NCBI RefSeq assembly: GCF_015163665.1
Contig: NZ_JADEUG010000010.1
Span: forward strand, 47,682-111,681
Length of the DNA: 64,000 nucleotides
DNA from: Xenorhabdus sp. BG5
GTDB lineage: Bacteria > Pseudomonadota > Gammaproteobacteria > Enterobacterales > Enterobacteriaceae
Reading direction: 5' to 3'
Part shown: positions 42,008 to 51,471 of the stretch, piece by piece
How positions within the stretch are numbered: position 1 is the stretch's first letter
Layout of the letters: each line of letters opens with the position of its first letter
Made by a program: the position numbers and the translations under genes
The notes under the pieces: generated by a model
What the model saw: the letters and a program-made list of their open reading frames with translations, nothing else
Database searches by the model: none
What the model was told of the DNA's origin: nothing

Positions 42008-42556
42008 TTAATGATTAAATAGCATGGTAATTAATGAATTGCTTTCTCCTTTGGTTGGTAGTTTTTCAAGTCCATGTTTCATATATAATGCTATGAGTTG
42101 AGGAGTGTTTTCACATTCTAATGCAATAACCCTTCCTCCAATTAATGTTTTTGAAATATTAATGATATTCTTTGCATAAAGGAAAATATCTTTAAATTTT
42201 ATTGGGTTTTCATTTAATGAAAAATTTTTAGCTACTTGACCAATCAAGTAAACTTTTATTGTATTAGCATTTTTGCTGATACCATTAAATTTTTTTATTT
42301 TAGTTTTTGAGATGGCAAAATTATTTACCAATAACTCCTTAAAAGTTAATGAGAAATAAGCAAGGATAAAACCATGGTCATCTAAAATAAGATAAGTTCT
42401 GGTTACATCGGCTTTTTCAAATCTAATTGATTTTACATGTAAAAAAGATTCTACATCGCGGTTTTTGGGGCAGGAAAATGAGAGTAAATATTCTTTTGTC
42501 CTGTCATTACCAAAATCTGATAGTATCTTTCTTAGAGTGAGAATTTTCGTTTTAAT
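42008..42556 (-). CDS. GNAT-fold toxin-like acetyltransferase with probable ATT start
   Basis: The frame resembles small GNAT acetyltransferases of toxin-antitoxin type, some of which acetylate aminoacyl-tRNA. The acetyl-CoA region reads KVYLIGQVAKNFSLN, and the C-terminal part IGGRVIALECENTPQLIALY is typical of the group. The N-terminal part (LSFSCPKNRDVESFLHVKSI) extends the homology far upstream of the first ATG/GTG/TTG (a TTG at 42331). The open frame reaches back to a TGA at 42584-42586 but contains no canonical start there. The ATT at 42556, ten bases after GAGG, gives 182 residues, about the family length, and overlaps the antitoxin gene by 25 bases. A frameshift from the upstream gene, or a mutated start, are alternatives. 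Confidence 0.65.
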   Translation of the reverse strand: MKTKILTLRKILSDFGNDRTKEYLLSFSCPKNRDVESFLHVKSIRFEKADVTRTYLILDDHGFILAYFSLTFKELLVNNFAISKTKIKKFNGISKNANTIKVYLIGQVAKNFSLNENPIKFKDIFLYAKNIINISKTLIGGRVIALECENTPQLIALYMKHGLEKLPTKGESNSLITMLFNH

Positions 42557-42699
42557 ATCTCTATTGCCTCTTTCTGCTGTGCTTCAAAATCTATTTTTTC
42601 AAAATCATCTTTTGGTTGTCTTCTATTAGCCTTTCTAAGCATTTTAATTGCTTTTGGATCAGTGATAACAATGGGGCGGAAAAATGATGAAGTTGCCAT
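42532..42699 (-). CDS. Putative antitoxin of the GNAT pair
   Basis: This 55-residue protein starts MATSSFFRPIVITDPKAIKM and ends in a Lys/Glu-rich helix. The N-terminal 'F..P..ITDPKAIK.L' style resembles short antitoxin or partner proteins encoded just before GNAT toxins, but it has no classic DNA-binding ribbon-helix-helix that I can see. AGAGGA lies six bases before the ATG. Its 3' end overlaps the proposed toxin start, the usual antitoxin-first arrangement. Function is inferred from context. Confidence 0.6.
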   Translation of the reverse strand: MATSSFFRPIVITDPKAIKMLRKANRRQPKDDFEKIDFEAQQKEAIEILKRKFSL

Positions 42700-42798
42700 T
42701 TTATTCCTCTTTTATTTAAATAAACCAAGTTAATTGAAATAGTAATTAGTGATTTTTGCGCTGTGGGGAAAGTATATCGGCATTATTGTTTATCACAA

Positions 42799-42824
42799 GG
42801 CCCTGTTTTAAAGAAAACAGAGCC
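42799..42824 (-). terminator. Hairpin after ybaK
   Basis: GGCTCTGTTTT and AAAACAGGGCC pair with one mismatch around a four-base loop, 37 bases downstream of the ybaK stop. There is no clear T tract. Confidence 0.4.
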
Positions 42825-42860
42825 AGCTCGAAAAAATTCAGCGAGAATTGCAATTGATTT

Positions 42861-43337
42861 TCAAATTTTAGCAATATCAGCAAATGAACAATGAAGTAAT
42901 TGGCATAAATCTATGGGGGACAATTCAATATCTAAACCACGTTTACCACCCGAAATAAATAGCGTTTGCAAGGCTTGCGCCTGACTGTCAATCACGGTAG
43001 GTAGACGCTTTTTCTGTCCCAACGGGCTAATTCCACCTACTAAATAACCCGTTACCTTTTGTGCCAGTTGAGGATCGGCCATATCTGCTTTCTTGGCCTT
43101 GAAAACTTTAGCCACTTTTTTCAAATCGAGTTGCCCAGAGACAGGCGTAACGGCGACAGCAAGATGTTTAGGATCACCATTCAATGAAACCAACAATGTC
43201 TTAAAAACCTGATTGGCATCTAAACCGAGTTTTTTCACCACTTCATCACCAAAATTATGTTCATTGACATCGTGGTCATAAGGATGAAGTTTGAAATTAA
43301 TTTTTTGTTTTTCCAGCAAGACAACAGCGGGAGTCAT
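42861..43337 (-). CDS. ybaK: Cys-tRNA(Pro) deacylase YbaK
   Basis: YbaK removes Cys wrongly attached to tRNA-Pro, working in trans with ProRS. The 158-residue editing-domain protein begins [20 protein letters not shown] and contains [17 protein letters not shown] and [13 protein letters not shown]. The start at 43337 matches the E. coli N-terminus; seven further upstream residues have no family support. It sits between the GNAT pair and ybaP. Confidence 0.95.
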   Translation of the reverse strand: MTPAVVLLEKQKINFKLHPYDHDVNEHNFGDEVVKKLGLDANQVFKTLLVSLNGDPKHLAVAVTPVSGQLDLKKVAKVFKAKKADMADPQLAQKVTGYLVGGISPLGQKKRLPTVIDSQAQALQTLFISGGKRGLDIELSPIDLCQLLHCSFADIAKI

Positions 43338-43412
43338 ATTTTTTCCTATAAAGATCAATTTATCACTGCTTATCCGTAATGGTTGACTTTCAGAATGAAG
43401 CAGATGAAGTTG

Positions 43413-44225
43413 CTATGTTTGCGGTTTTGCCAGCATCTGGCGTAAGTTGTTCTCACCGTGAAGGTGCAAAGCGCCTACTGTAACCAAATATTTTCCTGCT
43501 GGTAAGCTATGTAACTGTTCACTCCATTGACGGTTGCGTTCAGCCATTAAGGTTTGATAAATCTCTTCGCAGAATGTCATGGGTATTACCTGATTTTGTT
43601 TCTCCGGTTTGTAATTCATCCACCAGCTAATCATGGTCTGTAAAGCACGGGCATTAGTATGCCAATGGGTGATGGTATCTTCCAATAGTGAGATCCCACC
43701 GTTTGGCAGGTTGGTGAGAAGGCTAACTTGTGCATCAGTGCCTTCTAACTCGATAATGGGTTTATTGAGTGCTTGTGCACTGTTCAGTAATTGGCAATCG
43801 ATACCATATTGGGGTTGTAACCCCAAATATTGGGCTTGGGCGGCTTGTAATATCAATGCGACTTGCCATGATGGCAATGGATCCAGCAACGTGACAGGAT
43901 GTTGAATTTCTCGGCAATAGTGTTGCAGACAGGCAAAATGTTCGGGAGATAAACGTTGTGATAGTTCGATTTGTTCAGGAAATGTTTCCTTGAAAGGGGA
44001 ATTGGCCTGCGTGATATCTGCCTCGACAATCAGAGCATCCGCTTGTTCTAGCTGTTCCAACAATACTTCAGAAAGTGGGCACATGTTCTTAGTACCCATA
44101 TGAATGCTGCCAACAATATGTAACTGTTTGTTGTTATTTAAATCGATGTCAAAAGCAGGATAAGGGTAATGTCGTTGGGAATTGAGTCCCAATATTTTAC
44201 TGAAATATGACATTAATTTTCCCAT
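43413..44225 (-). CDS. ybaP: TraB/GumN-family protein YbaP
   Basis: This 270-residue protein belongs to the TraB/GumN family of metalloprotease-like proteins, whose members carry two conserved GxxH-type motifs. Both are visible: HIVGSIHMGTKNM near residue 36 and VTVGALHLHGENNLRQM near the C-terminus. The start at 44225 follows GGAGG, six to seven bases away. No clear signal peptide is seen. The physiological role is unknown. Its position between ybaK and copA matches E. coli. Confidence 0.88.
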   Translation of the reverse strand: MGKLMSYFSKILGLNSQRHYPYPAFDIDLNNNKQLHIVGSIHMGTKNMCPLSEVLLEQLEQADALIVEADITQANSPFKETFPEQIELSQRLSPEHFACLQHYCREIQHPVTLLDPLPSWQVALILQAAQAQYLGLQPQYGIDCQLLNSAQALNKPIIELEGTDAQVSLLTNLPNGGISLLEDTITHWHTNARALQTMISWWMNYKPEKQNQVIPMTFCEEIYQTLMAERNRQWSEQLHSLPAGKYLVTVGALHLHGENNLRQMLAKPQT

Positions 44226-44354
44226 ATTACATCCTCCAATAGCTGGCATTGGGCGGTATGCTAACCTGTTAATCGCCAACAAGAAAGAGGGAAAAGTGCG
44301 GGATAAAAAGCTAAACGAAATAGGTTTAGCTTTTCATGGCAAAAATAAATCAGG

Positions 44355-47102
44355 TCAGGACTTAGGCTTGAAGCGCAATAAGCGATTGGCGTTACTGACA
44401 ACAGTAATAGAAGACAATGCCATGGCCGCACCTGCAACGACAGGGTTTAATAAAGTGCCCGTAAACGGGTATAAAATGCCAGCTGCAATTGGAATGCCTA
44501 ACGTATTATAGACAAATGCACCCAATAGGTTTTGTTTCATATTACGCAATGTACCGCGGGATAATGCAACTGCATCAGCAACCCCGTGCAGGCTATGGCG
44601 CATCAGGGTAATTGTTGCGGTTTCTATGGCGATATCACTACCGCTTCCCATTGCGATGCCGACATCCGCTTGTGCCAATGCAGGGGCGTCATTTATGCCA
44701 TCGCCGACCATCGCCACTTTCCTGCCTTCTGATTGCAGTGACTGAATGGCTGCGGCTTTGCCATCAGGTAAAACACCGGCAATCACCTGGTCAATACCCG
44801 CTTCTTGAGCGATAGCATTCGCTGTGGTGGGATTATCTCCTGTTAACATAACCAAACGATAGCCTTGGTGATGTAAGCGTTGCAGGGCAGAAACGGTATC
44901 CTGGCGCAAGGGATCACGGATAGAAAACAGGGCTGCGATTTTCCCATCGGCTGACAGAATAACGGGGGTAATGCCTTTTTCGGCCTGTGCCGCAATAAAT
45001 GGCTTTAATTCTGCTGTTTCAATTTGATGTTGCTCAAGTAATTTTTGGTTACCCAATAACAGAGTAATATCGCCGATTTCTCCTTTAACACCCAATCCCG
45101 CCAAGGTACGGAATGTTTGTACTTCGGGTAAGTTTTGTCCCTCAACCTTCAGTAAAATAGCTTTTGCCAAAGGGTGATTAGAACCATTTTCCAGGGCACC
45201 AGCCCATAGCAATACTTGCTCTTCGGTGAAACCATTAAAGGTGTGGATCTCTGTGACTTGTGGCATACCTTCAGTTAAGGTGCCGGTTTTGTCAAAGACA
45301 ATCGTATCCAGTTGGCTGGCATGTTGCAGGGCATCAGCATCACGCACCAATACACCTAATTCGGCTGCCCGTCCTACCCCTGAGATGATGGACATCGGGG
45401 TTGCCAGCCCAAGCGCACAAGGACAGGCGATAATCAAGACAGTTGTCATGATAACCAGTGCGTACATGATTTGTGGAGCTGGGCCGATAAAATACCAAAT
45501 CGCGCCAGCAATCAGGGCGATAGCAACAACAACAGGTACGAATATTGAAGATATTTTATCGGCCAATTGACCGATTTCAGGTTTGCTGCTTTGTGCCTGA
45601 CGAACTAATTTGATAATGCGTGCCAGGGTTGTTTGGCTGCCAACGGCATTGGCTTTAAACAGTACCGTGCCATCTTGAACTACAGTGCCAGCATGGACGG
45701 TATCGCCAGTGGTTTTCTGCTGAGGAATAGGTTCGCCTGTCAGCATGGCTTCATCCAGCCAAACTGTACCTTGAGTAATTTCACCATCAACCGGAACACG
45801 ATCTCCTGTTGTCAGGCGCAGTACCATATTGGGCATCACATCGGCCAGTGGCACTGTTTTTTCACCTTCAGAGGTAACTACCCGTGCGGTTGGTGGGGTG
45901 AGATCCAATAATCGCTCAAGGGCCTTGGAAGAGCGTTGGCGGGCACGTTGTTCCAAGGCATGGCCGAGATTGACCAAACCAATAATCATGGCACTGGCTT
46001 CATAATAAAGATGACGGGCTTGGGGCGGGAAAATTTCTGGCCACAAATTGACGCTTATTGAATAGAGCCATGCTACGCCAGTACCCAGAGCTACGAGGGT
46101 ATCCATTGTCGCACTGCCATTTTTTAGACTTTGCCACGCATTACGATAAAAATGCCCGCCTGCAAATATCATTACAACCAGCGTCACCAAACCAATAGTT
46201 AGCCAAATGGCGTGGTTTGCTGGTGTGAGTATCATATTGTCGCCTATCATACCCCACACCATGACCGGCACCCCAACCACTAACGCAAGGGCCGATTGCC
46301 AGCGAAAGCGGCGCATATTGGCCTGTGCTACTTGTTGCTGACGCTCACGGCGTTCTGTTTCATCCTGAATGATTTCCGCGCCATAACCGGCCTTGATGAC
46401 GGCTTCCACTAAGGCATTTGGTGAGGCGTGACCTGTGACCAATGCGCTTCTTTCCGCGAGATTGACTCTGGCATGTTCCACGCCATCAACGGATTGCAGG
46501 GCTTTTTGTACCTTGCTGACACAGCTTGCACAGCTCATGCCATCCAGCAGGAGCTGAATATTGTCATTATCACTCGCATCACTTTTGTTGTTGTGCTCAA
46601 CAGAAACTATTTCTACCGGAGTCGAAGATGTTGCCGCTGCCACAGACTCCGGAGTCTTTGGAACATGTATTGCCAGCGGCTCAGTTTTTGGGCAATCGGT
46701 TTCCGTTGCTAATTCAGCGTGATATCCGGCTTGTTCGACTGCATGAATTAAAGCATTGTTCTCTGCTTTACCATAGATTTTTGCGGTTTGGGTATCAACT
46801 TCTGTGGCGATAACACCTGCTACCGCTTCCAATGCCTTTTGTGTTTTATTTGCACATTTCATGCAGCTTAAACCTGACAGGCGCAATACAACATCGGGTT
46901 GGGTGGCAACAGTGGCTTGATAATCTTCGGCAACAATGGCCGCAATCAGTTCATCAGGTGAAGCATTGCTGATAACTTTGGCATAATTGAGATTCACATC
47001 CGTCAGCTCAACGCCGGGTATTCTTTCCAGCGCTTTTTTAACCCTGCCGACACAATGCATACAAGTCAGGCCTTGAAGTGCGAGAATGGTGGTTGTGGAC
47101 AT
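44355..47102 (-). CDS. copA: Copper-exporting P1B-type ATPase CopA with three metal-binding domains
   Basis: CopA pumps Cu(I) from cytoplasm to periplasm. Three N-terminal heavy-metal domains carry CMHC (residues 14-17), CMKC (80-83) and CASC (191-194), one more than E. coli CopA, explaining the 915-residue length. The pump core has the CPC metal motif in [16 protein letters not shown], the phosphorylation site DKTGTLTEG, the SNHPLAKA motif and [10 protein letters not shown]. It is divergent from its regulator cueR. A programmed frameshift signal between the second and third domains is predicted to release a 140-residue copper chaperone (separate entry). Confidence 0.96.
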   Translation of the reverse strand: MSTTTILALQGLTCMHCVGRVKKALERIPGVELTDVNLNYAKVISNASPDELIAAIVAEDYQATVATQPDVVLRLSGLSCMKCANKTQKALEAVAGVIATEVDTQTAKIYGKAENNALIHAVEQAGYHAELATETDCPKTEPLAIHVPKTPESVAAATSSTPVEIVSVEHNNKSDASDNDNIQLLLDGMSCASCVSKVQKALQSVDGVEHARVNLAERSALVTGHASPNALVEAVIKAGYGAEIIQDETERRERQQQVAQANMRRFRWQSALALVVGVPVMVWGMIGDNMILTPANHAIWLTIGLVTLVVMIFAGGHFYRNAWQSLKNGSATMDTLVALGTGVAWLYSISVNLWPEIFPPQARHLYYEASAMIIGLVNLGHALEQRARQRSSKALERLLDLTPPTARVVTSEGEKTVPLADVMPNMVLRLTTGDRVPVDGEITQGTVWLDEAMLTGEPIPQQKTTGDTVHAGTVVQDGTVLFKANAVGSQTTLARIIKLVRQAQSSKPEIGQLADKISSIFVPVVVAIALIAGAIWYFIGPAPQIMYALVIMTTVLIIACPCALGLATPMSIISGVGRAAELGVLVRDADALQHASQLDTIVFDKTGTLTEGMPQVTEIHTFNGFTEEQVLLWAGALENGSNHPLAKAILLKVEGQNLPEVQTFRTLAGLGVKGEIGDITLLLGNQKLLEQHQIETAELKPFIAAQAEKGITPVILSADGKIAALFSIRDPLRQDTVSALQRLHHQGYRLVMLTGDNPTTANAIAQEAGIDQVIAGVLPDGKAAAIQSLQSEGRKVAMVGDGINDAPALAQADVGIAMGSGSDIAIETATITLMRHSLHGVADAVALSRGTLRNMKQNLLGAFVYNTLGIPIAAGILYPFTGTLLNPVVAGAAMALSSITVVSNANRLLRFKPKS
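46633..46692 (-). promoter_or_regulatory. Predicted -1 frameshift signal in copA giving a CopA(Z)-like chaperone
   Basis: Reading the - strand, the heptamer C CCA AAA (46692-46686) spans codons 137-139. In the -1 frame one codon (AAC) and then TGA (46683-46681) follow. A perfect seven-base-pair GC stem GCCGCTG / CAGCGGC (46680-46674 with 46639-46633) begins five bases after the heptamer and encloses the palindrome AGACTCCGGAGTCT (46657-46644). GACTCCGG at 46623-46616 could pair with this loop as a pseudoknot. The short product would hold the first two metal-binding domains. Confidence 0.8.
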
Positions 47103-47141
47103 AACAATATCTCCTGATACAGAGTGATATACTTATCATTA

Positions 47142-47172
47142 AGGCTAAACCTTCCTGCAAGGGGAAGGTCAA
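47142..47172 (-). promoter_or_regulatory. CueR-controlled copA promoter
   Basis: On the - strand, -35 TTGACC (47172-47167) and -10 TAGCCT (47147-47142) are separated by 19 bases holding the dyad CCTTCCCCTTGCAGGAAGG (47168-47150). The long spacer and dyad are typical of MerR-family operators, and the sequence is almost that of the E. coli copA promoter. It predicts induction by Cu(I). Confidence 0.9.
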
Positions 47173-47181
47173 GGGGAAATA

Positions 47182-47586
47182 ATGAATATCAGTGAAATTG
47201 CCCGTAAGACCGGTTTAACCAGCAAAGCGATTCGGTTTTATGAAGAAAAAGATCTCATTACTGCGCCGGAGCGGGGAGATAATGGCTATCGTTATTACCA
47301 GCAAAAGCACATTGATGAATTGATGCTTTTGCGTCAGGCGAAAGAGGTCGGATTTACGTTGGAGGAGTGTCGCGAATTGCTGCGATTATTTCACAATCCT
47401 TACCGTCACAGTGCCGATGTAAAAATGGCGACCCTGCAAAAAGTGGCGGAAATAGAAAAAACGATGTTGGAATTACAAAAGATAAAGGAAAAATTACTGG
47501 TATTGGTGGCTGAATGTCCGGGAGATGATGGGGCTGATTGTCCCATCATTGAGCATTTATCTGGCTGCTGTAAGCATCACGGTTGA
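47182..47586 (+). CDS. cueR: Copper-responsive MerR-family regulator CueR
   Basis: CueR senses Cu(I) at very low free concentrations and activates copA (and cueO in E. coli). The 134 residues have the MerR helix-turn-helix [20 protein letters not shown] and the metal loop with two Cys in [13 protein letters not shown], eight residues apart as in E. coli, plus a C-terminal CCKHH tail. It is divergent from copA. Its last ten bases overlap the end of convergent ybbJ. Confidence 0.96.
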   Translation: MNISEIARKTGLTSKAIRFYEEKDLITAPERGDNGYRYYQQKHIDELMLLRQAKEVGFTLEECRELLRLFHNPYRHSADVKMATLQKVAEIEKTMLELQKIKEKLLVLVAECPGDDGADCPIIEHLSGCCKHHG

Positions 47587-48038
47587 TGGGGAACTGGTCT
47601 CACCTTTAATGTGATTCCGTCAACAGCGATGACTTCAATTTCGGTATTGGCTGGAAGTTCTCGGTCACAATGAACGCGCCAACTGCCATCGGCCAGTTTG
47701 ACTCGCCCAAAACCGTTTTCGGTATCCGTGATTAAACGGGTACGCATTCCAATTAACTGGTGGTTTTTCTGATTGAGCGTTTTATCACTAGCCTGGCGTG
47801 GGCGATGGCGTAGCCAGCTACGCCATGCAATAACAGAAAGCAAGGTCAAGATAGCAAACAGAGTACCTTGCAATTCCCAGCCTATAGTAGGGAAAATCCA
47901 TGTGATCAGGGCAACAACGACGGCTGCGGTTCCTGTCCACAACAGATATCCTCCCGTTCCCAGCAATTCTGCAATCAGAAGCAGGCCACCAAAACAGAGC
48001 CAGAACCAGGCTGGCTGAGCGGCGATCTGTTCAATCAT
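47577..48038 (-). CDS. ybbJ: NfeD-like membrane protein YbbJ
   Basis: YbbJ is a short NfeD-family protein: about three N-terminal membrane helices ([20 protein letters not shown] and following) and a C-terminal OB-fold domain ending [15 protein letters not shown]. NfeD proteins partner with SPFH/flotillin proteins, here QmcA, encoded 19 bases upstream in the same operon. The length is 153 residues. The 3' end overlaps cueR by ten bases in opposite orientation. Confidence 0.92.
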   Translation of the reverse strand: MIEQIAAQPAWFWLCFGGLLLIAELLGTGGYLLWTGTAAVVVALITWIFPTIGWELQGTLFAILTLLSVIAWRSWLRHRPRQASDKTLNQKNHQLIGMRTRLITDTENGFGRVKLADGSWRVHCDRELPANTEIEVIAVDGITLKVRPVPHQP

Positions 48039-48057
48039 AACAATTTATCCTGTGTGG

Positions 48058-48990
48058 CTATTTATTAGTCTGTTTGCCCTTCTTGCTTTCGGAAATTAAT
48101 TCAGCAATACCACCAATGGCTCCCATTAAGTTGCTGGCTTCCAGTGGCATCATAATCACTTTGCTGTTATTTGAGGCTCCAATGTTGGTGAGGGCATCAG
48201 TATACTTTTGGGCAACAAAATAGTTAATTGCCTGCATATCACCATTCGCAATAGCGTCAGAAACCATTTTGGTTGCACGCGCTTCTGCTTCGGCGGCACG
48301 TTCACGGGCTTCCGCCTGAAGGAAGGCTGACTGGCGCTCACCTTCTGCTTTCAGAATTTGTGACTGTTTTTCCCCTTCTGCTTTCAAAATGGCGGCCTGA
48401 CGAATACCTTCCGCTTCAAGAATATCTGCGCGTTTGGTACGCTCGGCTTTCATTTGAGCGTTCATCGCGGAGATCAACTCTTTCGGTGGACGCACATCGC
48501 GGATCTCAATACGCGTGATTTTGACACCCCACGGGTTAGTCGCTTCATCGACGATTGCCAGTAATCGGCTGTTGATGGAATCGCGTTGGGACAGCATTTC
48601 ATCCAGTTCCATTGAACCTAACACAGTACGGAAGTTGGTCATGGTCAGATTAATGATGGACAGTTCCAGATTGCTGACTTCATAGGCAGCACGTACGGGA
48701 TCGACAACCTGAATAAAGCAGACGGCATCAATGGTGACATTGGCATTATCTCGAGAAATGATTTCCTGCGATGGGATATCCAGAACCTGTTCCATCATAT
48801 TGATTTTACGACCGATACGATCAACAAAAGGCATGATAATGTGCAAGCCTGGTGTTAATGTACGGGTATAACGTCCAAAGCGCTCAACAGTCCATTGATA
48901 ACCTTGTGGAACGGTTTTGACACAGGTAAAGACGATAGCAACCGCAATAACGATTAAAATCGGTACAGCACCAAAAGAGAGTAAATCCAT
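48058..48990 (-). CDS. qmcA: SPFH/band-7 membrane protein QmcA
   Basis: QmcA is an inner-membrane SPFH protein (stomatin/prohibitin superfamily) thought to organise membrane microdomains and to interact with FtsH. There is one N-terminal membrane segment ([20 protein letters not shown]), the SPFH domain to about residue 190, and an Ala/Glu-rich coiled coil with [20 protein letters not shown]. The length is 310 residues. It forms an operon with ybbJ. E. coli has the fetA-fetB iron exporter genes between qmcA and cnoX; they are missing here. Confidence 0.94.
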   Translation of the reverse strand: MDLLSFGAVPILIVIAVAIVFTCVKTVPQGYQWTVERFGRYTRTLTPGLHIIMPFVDRIGRKINMMEQVLDIPSQEIISRDNANVTIDAVCFIQVVDPVRAAYEVSNLELSIINLTMTNFRTVLGSMELDEMLSQRDSINSRLLAIVDEATNPWGVKITRIEIRDVRPPKELISAMNAQMKAERTKRADILEAEGIRQAAILKAEGEKQSQILKAEGERQSAFLQAEARERAAEAEARATKMVSDAIANGDMQAINYFVAQKYTDALTNIGASNNSKVIMMPLEASNLMGAIGGIAELISESKKGKQTNK

Positions 48991-49038
48991 AACAATTCCC
49001 TTACTTAGCTAATTATGGAATATATAAATTTTCTTTAC

Positions 49039-49917
49039 TTAATAGAGTAAAGAGTATACATGACGACGGTATTTAGATGCCAGAGCATCTCCATTGCCCA
49101 GTGCAGAGAGAATATCCATCATCGTCTTTTTCACTGTCCCCTCGGCAGCAGAAAGATCCCTTTTCAGAAAACTAAATAGCAATTCCAGGGCTTCTTCATT
49201 ACGGCCAACTTCGTGTAATTTGGCAGCCAGTTGTACGGCTAATTCTGCATTTTCTGATTGAGTTGCCAACGCTTGTTGCAGTTGTCGAATCTCAGGTGAA
49301 TCCGCCGCCTCTTGCTGGGACTTAAGGTATTCAAGTAACTCATTATAGTGTTCATCTTGTGCTTCTGATGGAACGGTATCCAGTATTTTTTGGGCCTCTT
49401 CAAGGTGATTGAGTGAAAGGTTCACCTGGGCTAGCAATAGGGTAATCTCTGTATCTTGCGGATTTTCTTGATGGATTTTTTTCAGTAAAAGCAGTGCCTC
49501 TTGCTCTCTACCTTCTACAAGTAGCTCGTTGACTTGCTCTAATGGTGATTTTTCCATTTGGGGGAGGAGAGTGGTAAAAATCTTTCTGATGGCTTCATCT
49601 GTCTGGATGCCCTCAAAACCCTGAACAGGGCGAGCCTCTTTGACGAACAGTACGGTAGGCAAGCTACGCACACCAAATTGTGCAGCGATATGGAAAAGTG
49701 GGTCACAATTGACTTTAGCCAAGGTAAATTGCCCTGCATATTCATAGGCTATTTTATCAAGCGTGGTTTCTAATTCATGGCAATGTAGGTCCTGTGGAGA
49801 CCAGAAGTAGAATACGACAAGCTGGGTGAGAGAGTGCTGTACAGCCTGAGCAATGTTCGATTCATCAATATTAATGATATGGGCAGTATTGTTGTTTGTA
49901 TTAACGGTTGGTTCCAT
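49039..49917 (-). CDS. cnoX: Chaperedoxin CnoX (YbbN)
   Basis: CnoX holds proteins damaged by hypochlorous acid and passes them to GroEL and DnaK. A thioredoxin-like domain (about residues 15-125) has the active-site segment [14 protein letters not shown], with a single Cys where thioredoxins have CGPC; E. coli has SQHC. It is followed by tetratricopeptide-like helices to residue 292. The thioredoxin fold thus lacks the resolving pair of a classic oxidoreductase, as in the family. Confidence 0.93.
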   Translation of the reverse strand: MEPTVNTNNNTAHIINIDESNIAQAVQHSLTQLVVFYFWSPQDLHCHELETTLDKIAYEYAGQFTLAKVNCDPLFHIAAQFGVRSLPTVLFVKEARPVQGFEGIQTDEAIRKIFTTLLPQMEKSPLEQVNELLVEGREQEALLLLKKIHQENPQDTEITLLLAQVNLSLNHLEEAQKILDTVPSEAQDEHYNELLEYLKSQQEAADSPEIRQLQQALATQSENAELAVQLAAKLHEVGRNEEALELLFSFLKRDLSAAEGTVKKTMMDILSALGNGDALASKYRRHVYSLLY

Positions 49918-49988
49918 GGGATTGTTCTCTGAGTCGTTGTAAGGTGATTACATGAATAAATAAGACTTGTTTGTCCGTTTTTCAATGT

Positions 49989-50768
49989 TTATTTACTTTG
50001 CCAGCGCAAGATCCTATCGAGCCAGCGTTCAGGAAGTAGACGGCGCATCATTTTTACTGCATGAGTCAATAACGTAACCGAATAGCGTAATTTCGGGTTA
50101 GGGCTTTCCAGTGCATGAATGAGTTTAGAAACGACATCTTCAGGCATCAATGTGAAACGACGAGCAAGGTCTGGATTCTCAACTGGATGATCCTGCTGTG
50201 TTTGATTGACATTCTTCGTAAAACGGGTATGGATTGGACCAGGTTCTATCAGGCTGACTTTAATGTCTGTTTTTGCCAATTCTCCACGTAAGGCATCCGA
50301 CCAAGCTTCAAGGGCATATTTACTGGCAGCATACGCCCCACGGCCTGGCGTCGAGATCAATCCCATCACCGAACTGGTTTGGACAATCCGCCCTGCGCCA
50401 TAAGCGCGTATAGCGGACAGTAGCAGGCACGTCAGTTGGTGGGTGCCAAAGAAATTGGTGGAAAACTGTTTTTCCATCTGTTCGCGGGAGATACTTTCCA
50501 ATGGACCGTAGACACCAAATCCCCCGTTATTGAATAGCCCGAACAAACGACCGTTGGTTAATTCGATGACTTTCCTGGCGGCGTTCTCTACGCTTTCTTT
50601 ATCATCCAAATCCAATTTGATGGGTTCGAACCCCAACTCACGCATATGAACCAAATCAGAGGATTTGCGGCAGGCTGCGAGTACGCGATAACCACGTTGG
50701 TGGAGGGTTTTGGCCGCGACTAACCCGATACCGCTCGAACACCCAGTAATAAGAATGGCTTTTTGCAT
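49989..50768 (-). CDS. ybbO: Short-chain dehydrogenase/reductase YbbO
   Basis: YbbO is a 259-residue SDR that in E. coli reduces aldehydes with NADPH. The cofactor motif is ITGCSSGIGLVAAKTLHQRG and the catalytic Tyr-xxx-Lys lies in AYAASKYALEAW. The position between cnoX and tesA matches E. coli. The natural substrate is not certain. Confidence 0.92.
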   Translation of the reverse strand: MQKAILITGCSSGIGLVAAKTLHQRGYRVLAACRKSSDLVHMRELGFEPIKLDLDDKESVENAARKVIELTNGRLFGLFNNGGFGVYGPLESISREQMEKQFSTNFFGTHQLTCLLLSAIRAYGAGRIVQTSSVMGLISTPGRGAYAASKYALEAWSDALRGELAKTDIKVSLIEPGPIHTRFTKNVNQTQQDHPVENPDLARRFTLMPEDVVSKLIHALESPNPKLRYSVTLLTHAVKMMRRLLPERWLDRILRWQSK

Positions 50769-50835
50769 AACTTTACCTGTTTACCTGCATCAATTTATGG
50801 AAATAAATGATTTACTATTAAGAAATATTTTTTAC

Positions 50836-51471
50836 TTAAGGGGAGTTGATGTATGCCGACAATGTGTTGGACATCCAATCAGCAATAAAGGGTTGTGCAG
50901 CTTGATTGGGGTGCAGCCCGTCATCTTGCATCCATTCTGGTTTAATAGCAACGTGCTCCATGAAAAATGGCAGCAGAGAAATTTGGTTACGTTTAGCAAG
51001 TACAGGATAAATTTTGGCAAAGGATTCGGTATATCGCTTTCCATAATTAGGTGAAATTTGGATTTGCATTAACAGCGGTTGTGCATCGGCTTGTTTAATC
51101 AAAGTAATGCTCTGTTGCAAATCTTGTTCTATGTTTTGAATGGGAAAACCACGCAGTCCATCATTAGCACCAAGCTCGATCAAAACCCATTTTGGATTGT
51201 GCTGTTTCAATAACTCAGGCAAACGTTCAAGCCCTTGCGCTACAGTATTGCCACTAATACTGCCGTTAACAATGACTGTTTTTTTGCCGGCTTGTTGCCA
51301 CTGTTTTGCCATCAGGGCAGGCCATGACTGCTCAACGGGCAAACGATATCCGGCACTGAGGCTATCGCCTAATATAAGCAGGGTATCTGCCGCCGCTGCT
51401 CTGGCACTGCATAGCACCAACATTAAAAGGAAAAATACATGGCTGTAGAAAGTATTCTTGAAGTTCATCAT
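50836..51471 (-). CDS. tesA: Acyl-CoA thioesterase I / protease I TesA
   Basis: TesA is a periplasmic SGNH hydrolase with thioesterase, lysophospholipase and weak protease activity. A signal peptide ([20 protein letters not shown], cleavage near ARAAA) precedes the GDSL block LLILGDSLSAGYRLP, block III GANDGLRGF, and the catalytic DDGLHPNQAAQPFIADWM. Start 51471 is chosen by match to the E. coli N-terminus. The first 33 bases overlap the start of divergent ybbA. Confidence 0.94.
   Translation of the reverse strand: MMNFKNTFYSHVFFLLMLVLCSARAAAADTLLILGDSLSAGYRLPVEQSWPALMAKQWQQAGKKTVIVNGSISGNTVAQGLERLPELLKQHNPKWVLIELGANDGLRGFPIQNIEQDLQQSITLIKQADAQPLLMQIQISPNYGKRYTESFAKIYPVLAKRNQISLLPFFMEHVAIKPEWMQDDGLHPNQAAQPFIADWMSNTLSAYINSP

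Noticed and set aside
42008..42331. A 107-residue protein starting at the TTG at 42331
   Set aside because: GNAT-family sequence continues upstream in the same frame, so this start would remove about 40% of the fold.
46881..46920. A second copA frameshift site between metal-binding domains 1 and 2
   Set aside because: The linker there reads ACC CAA CCC GAT; it has no CCCAAAR heptamer and no nearby -1 stop with a stem.
50622..50634. GGGTTCGAACCCC, like a tRNA T-arm
   Set aside because: It lies inside the conserved ybbO coding sequence, and no acceptor, D or anticodon arm can be drawn around it.
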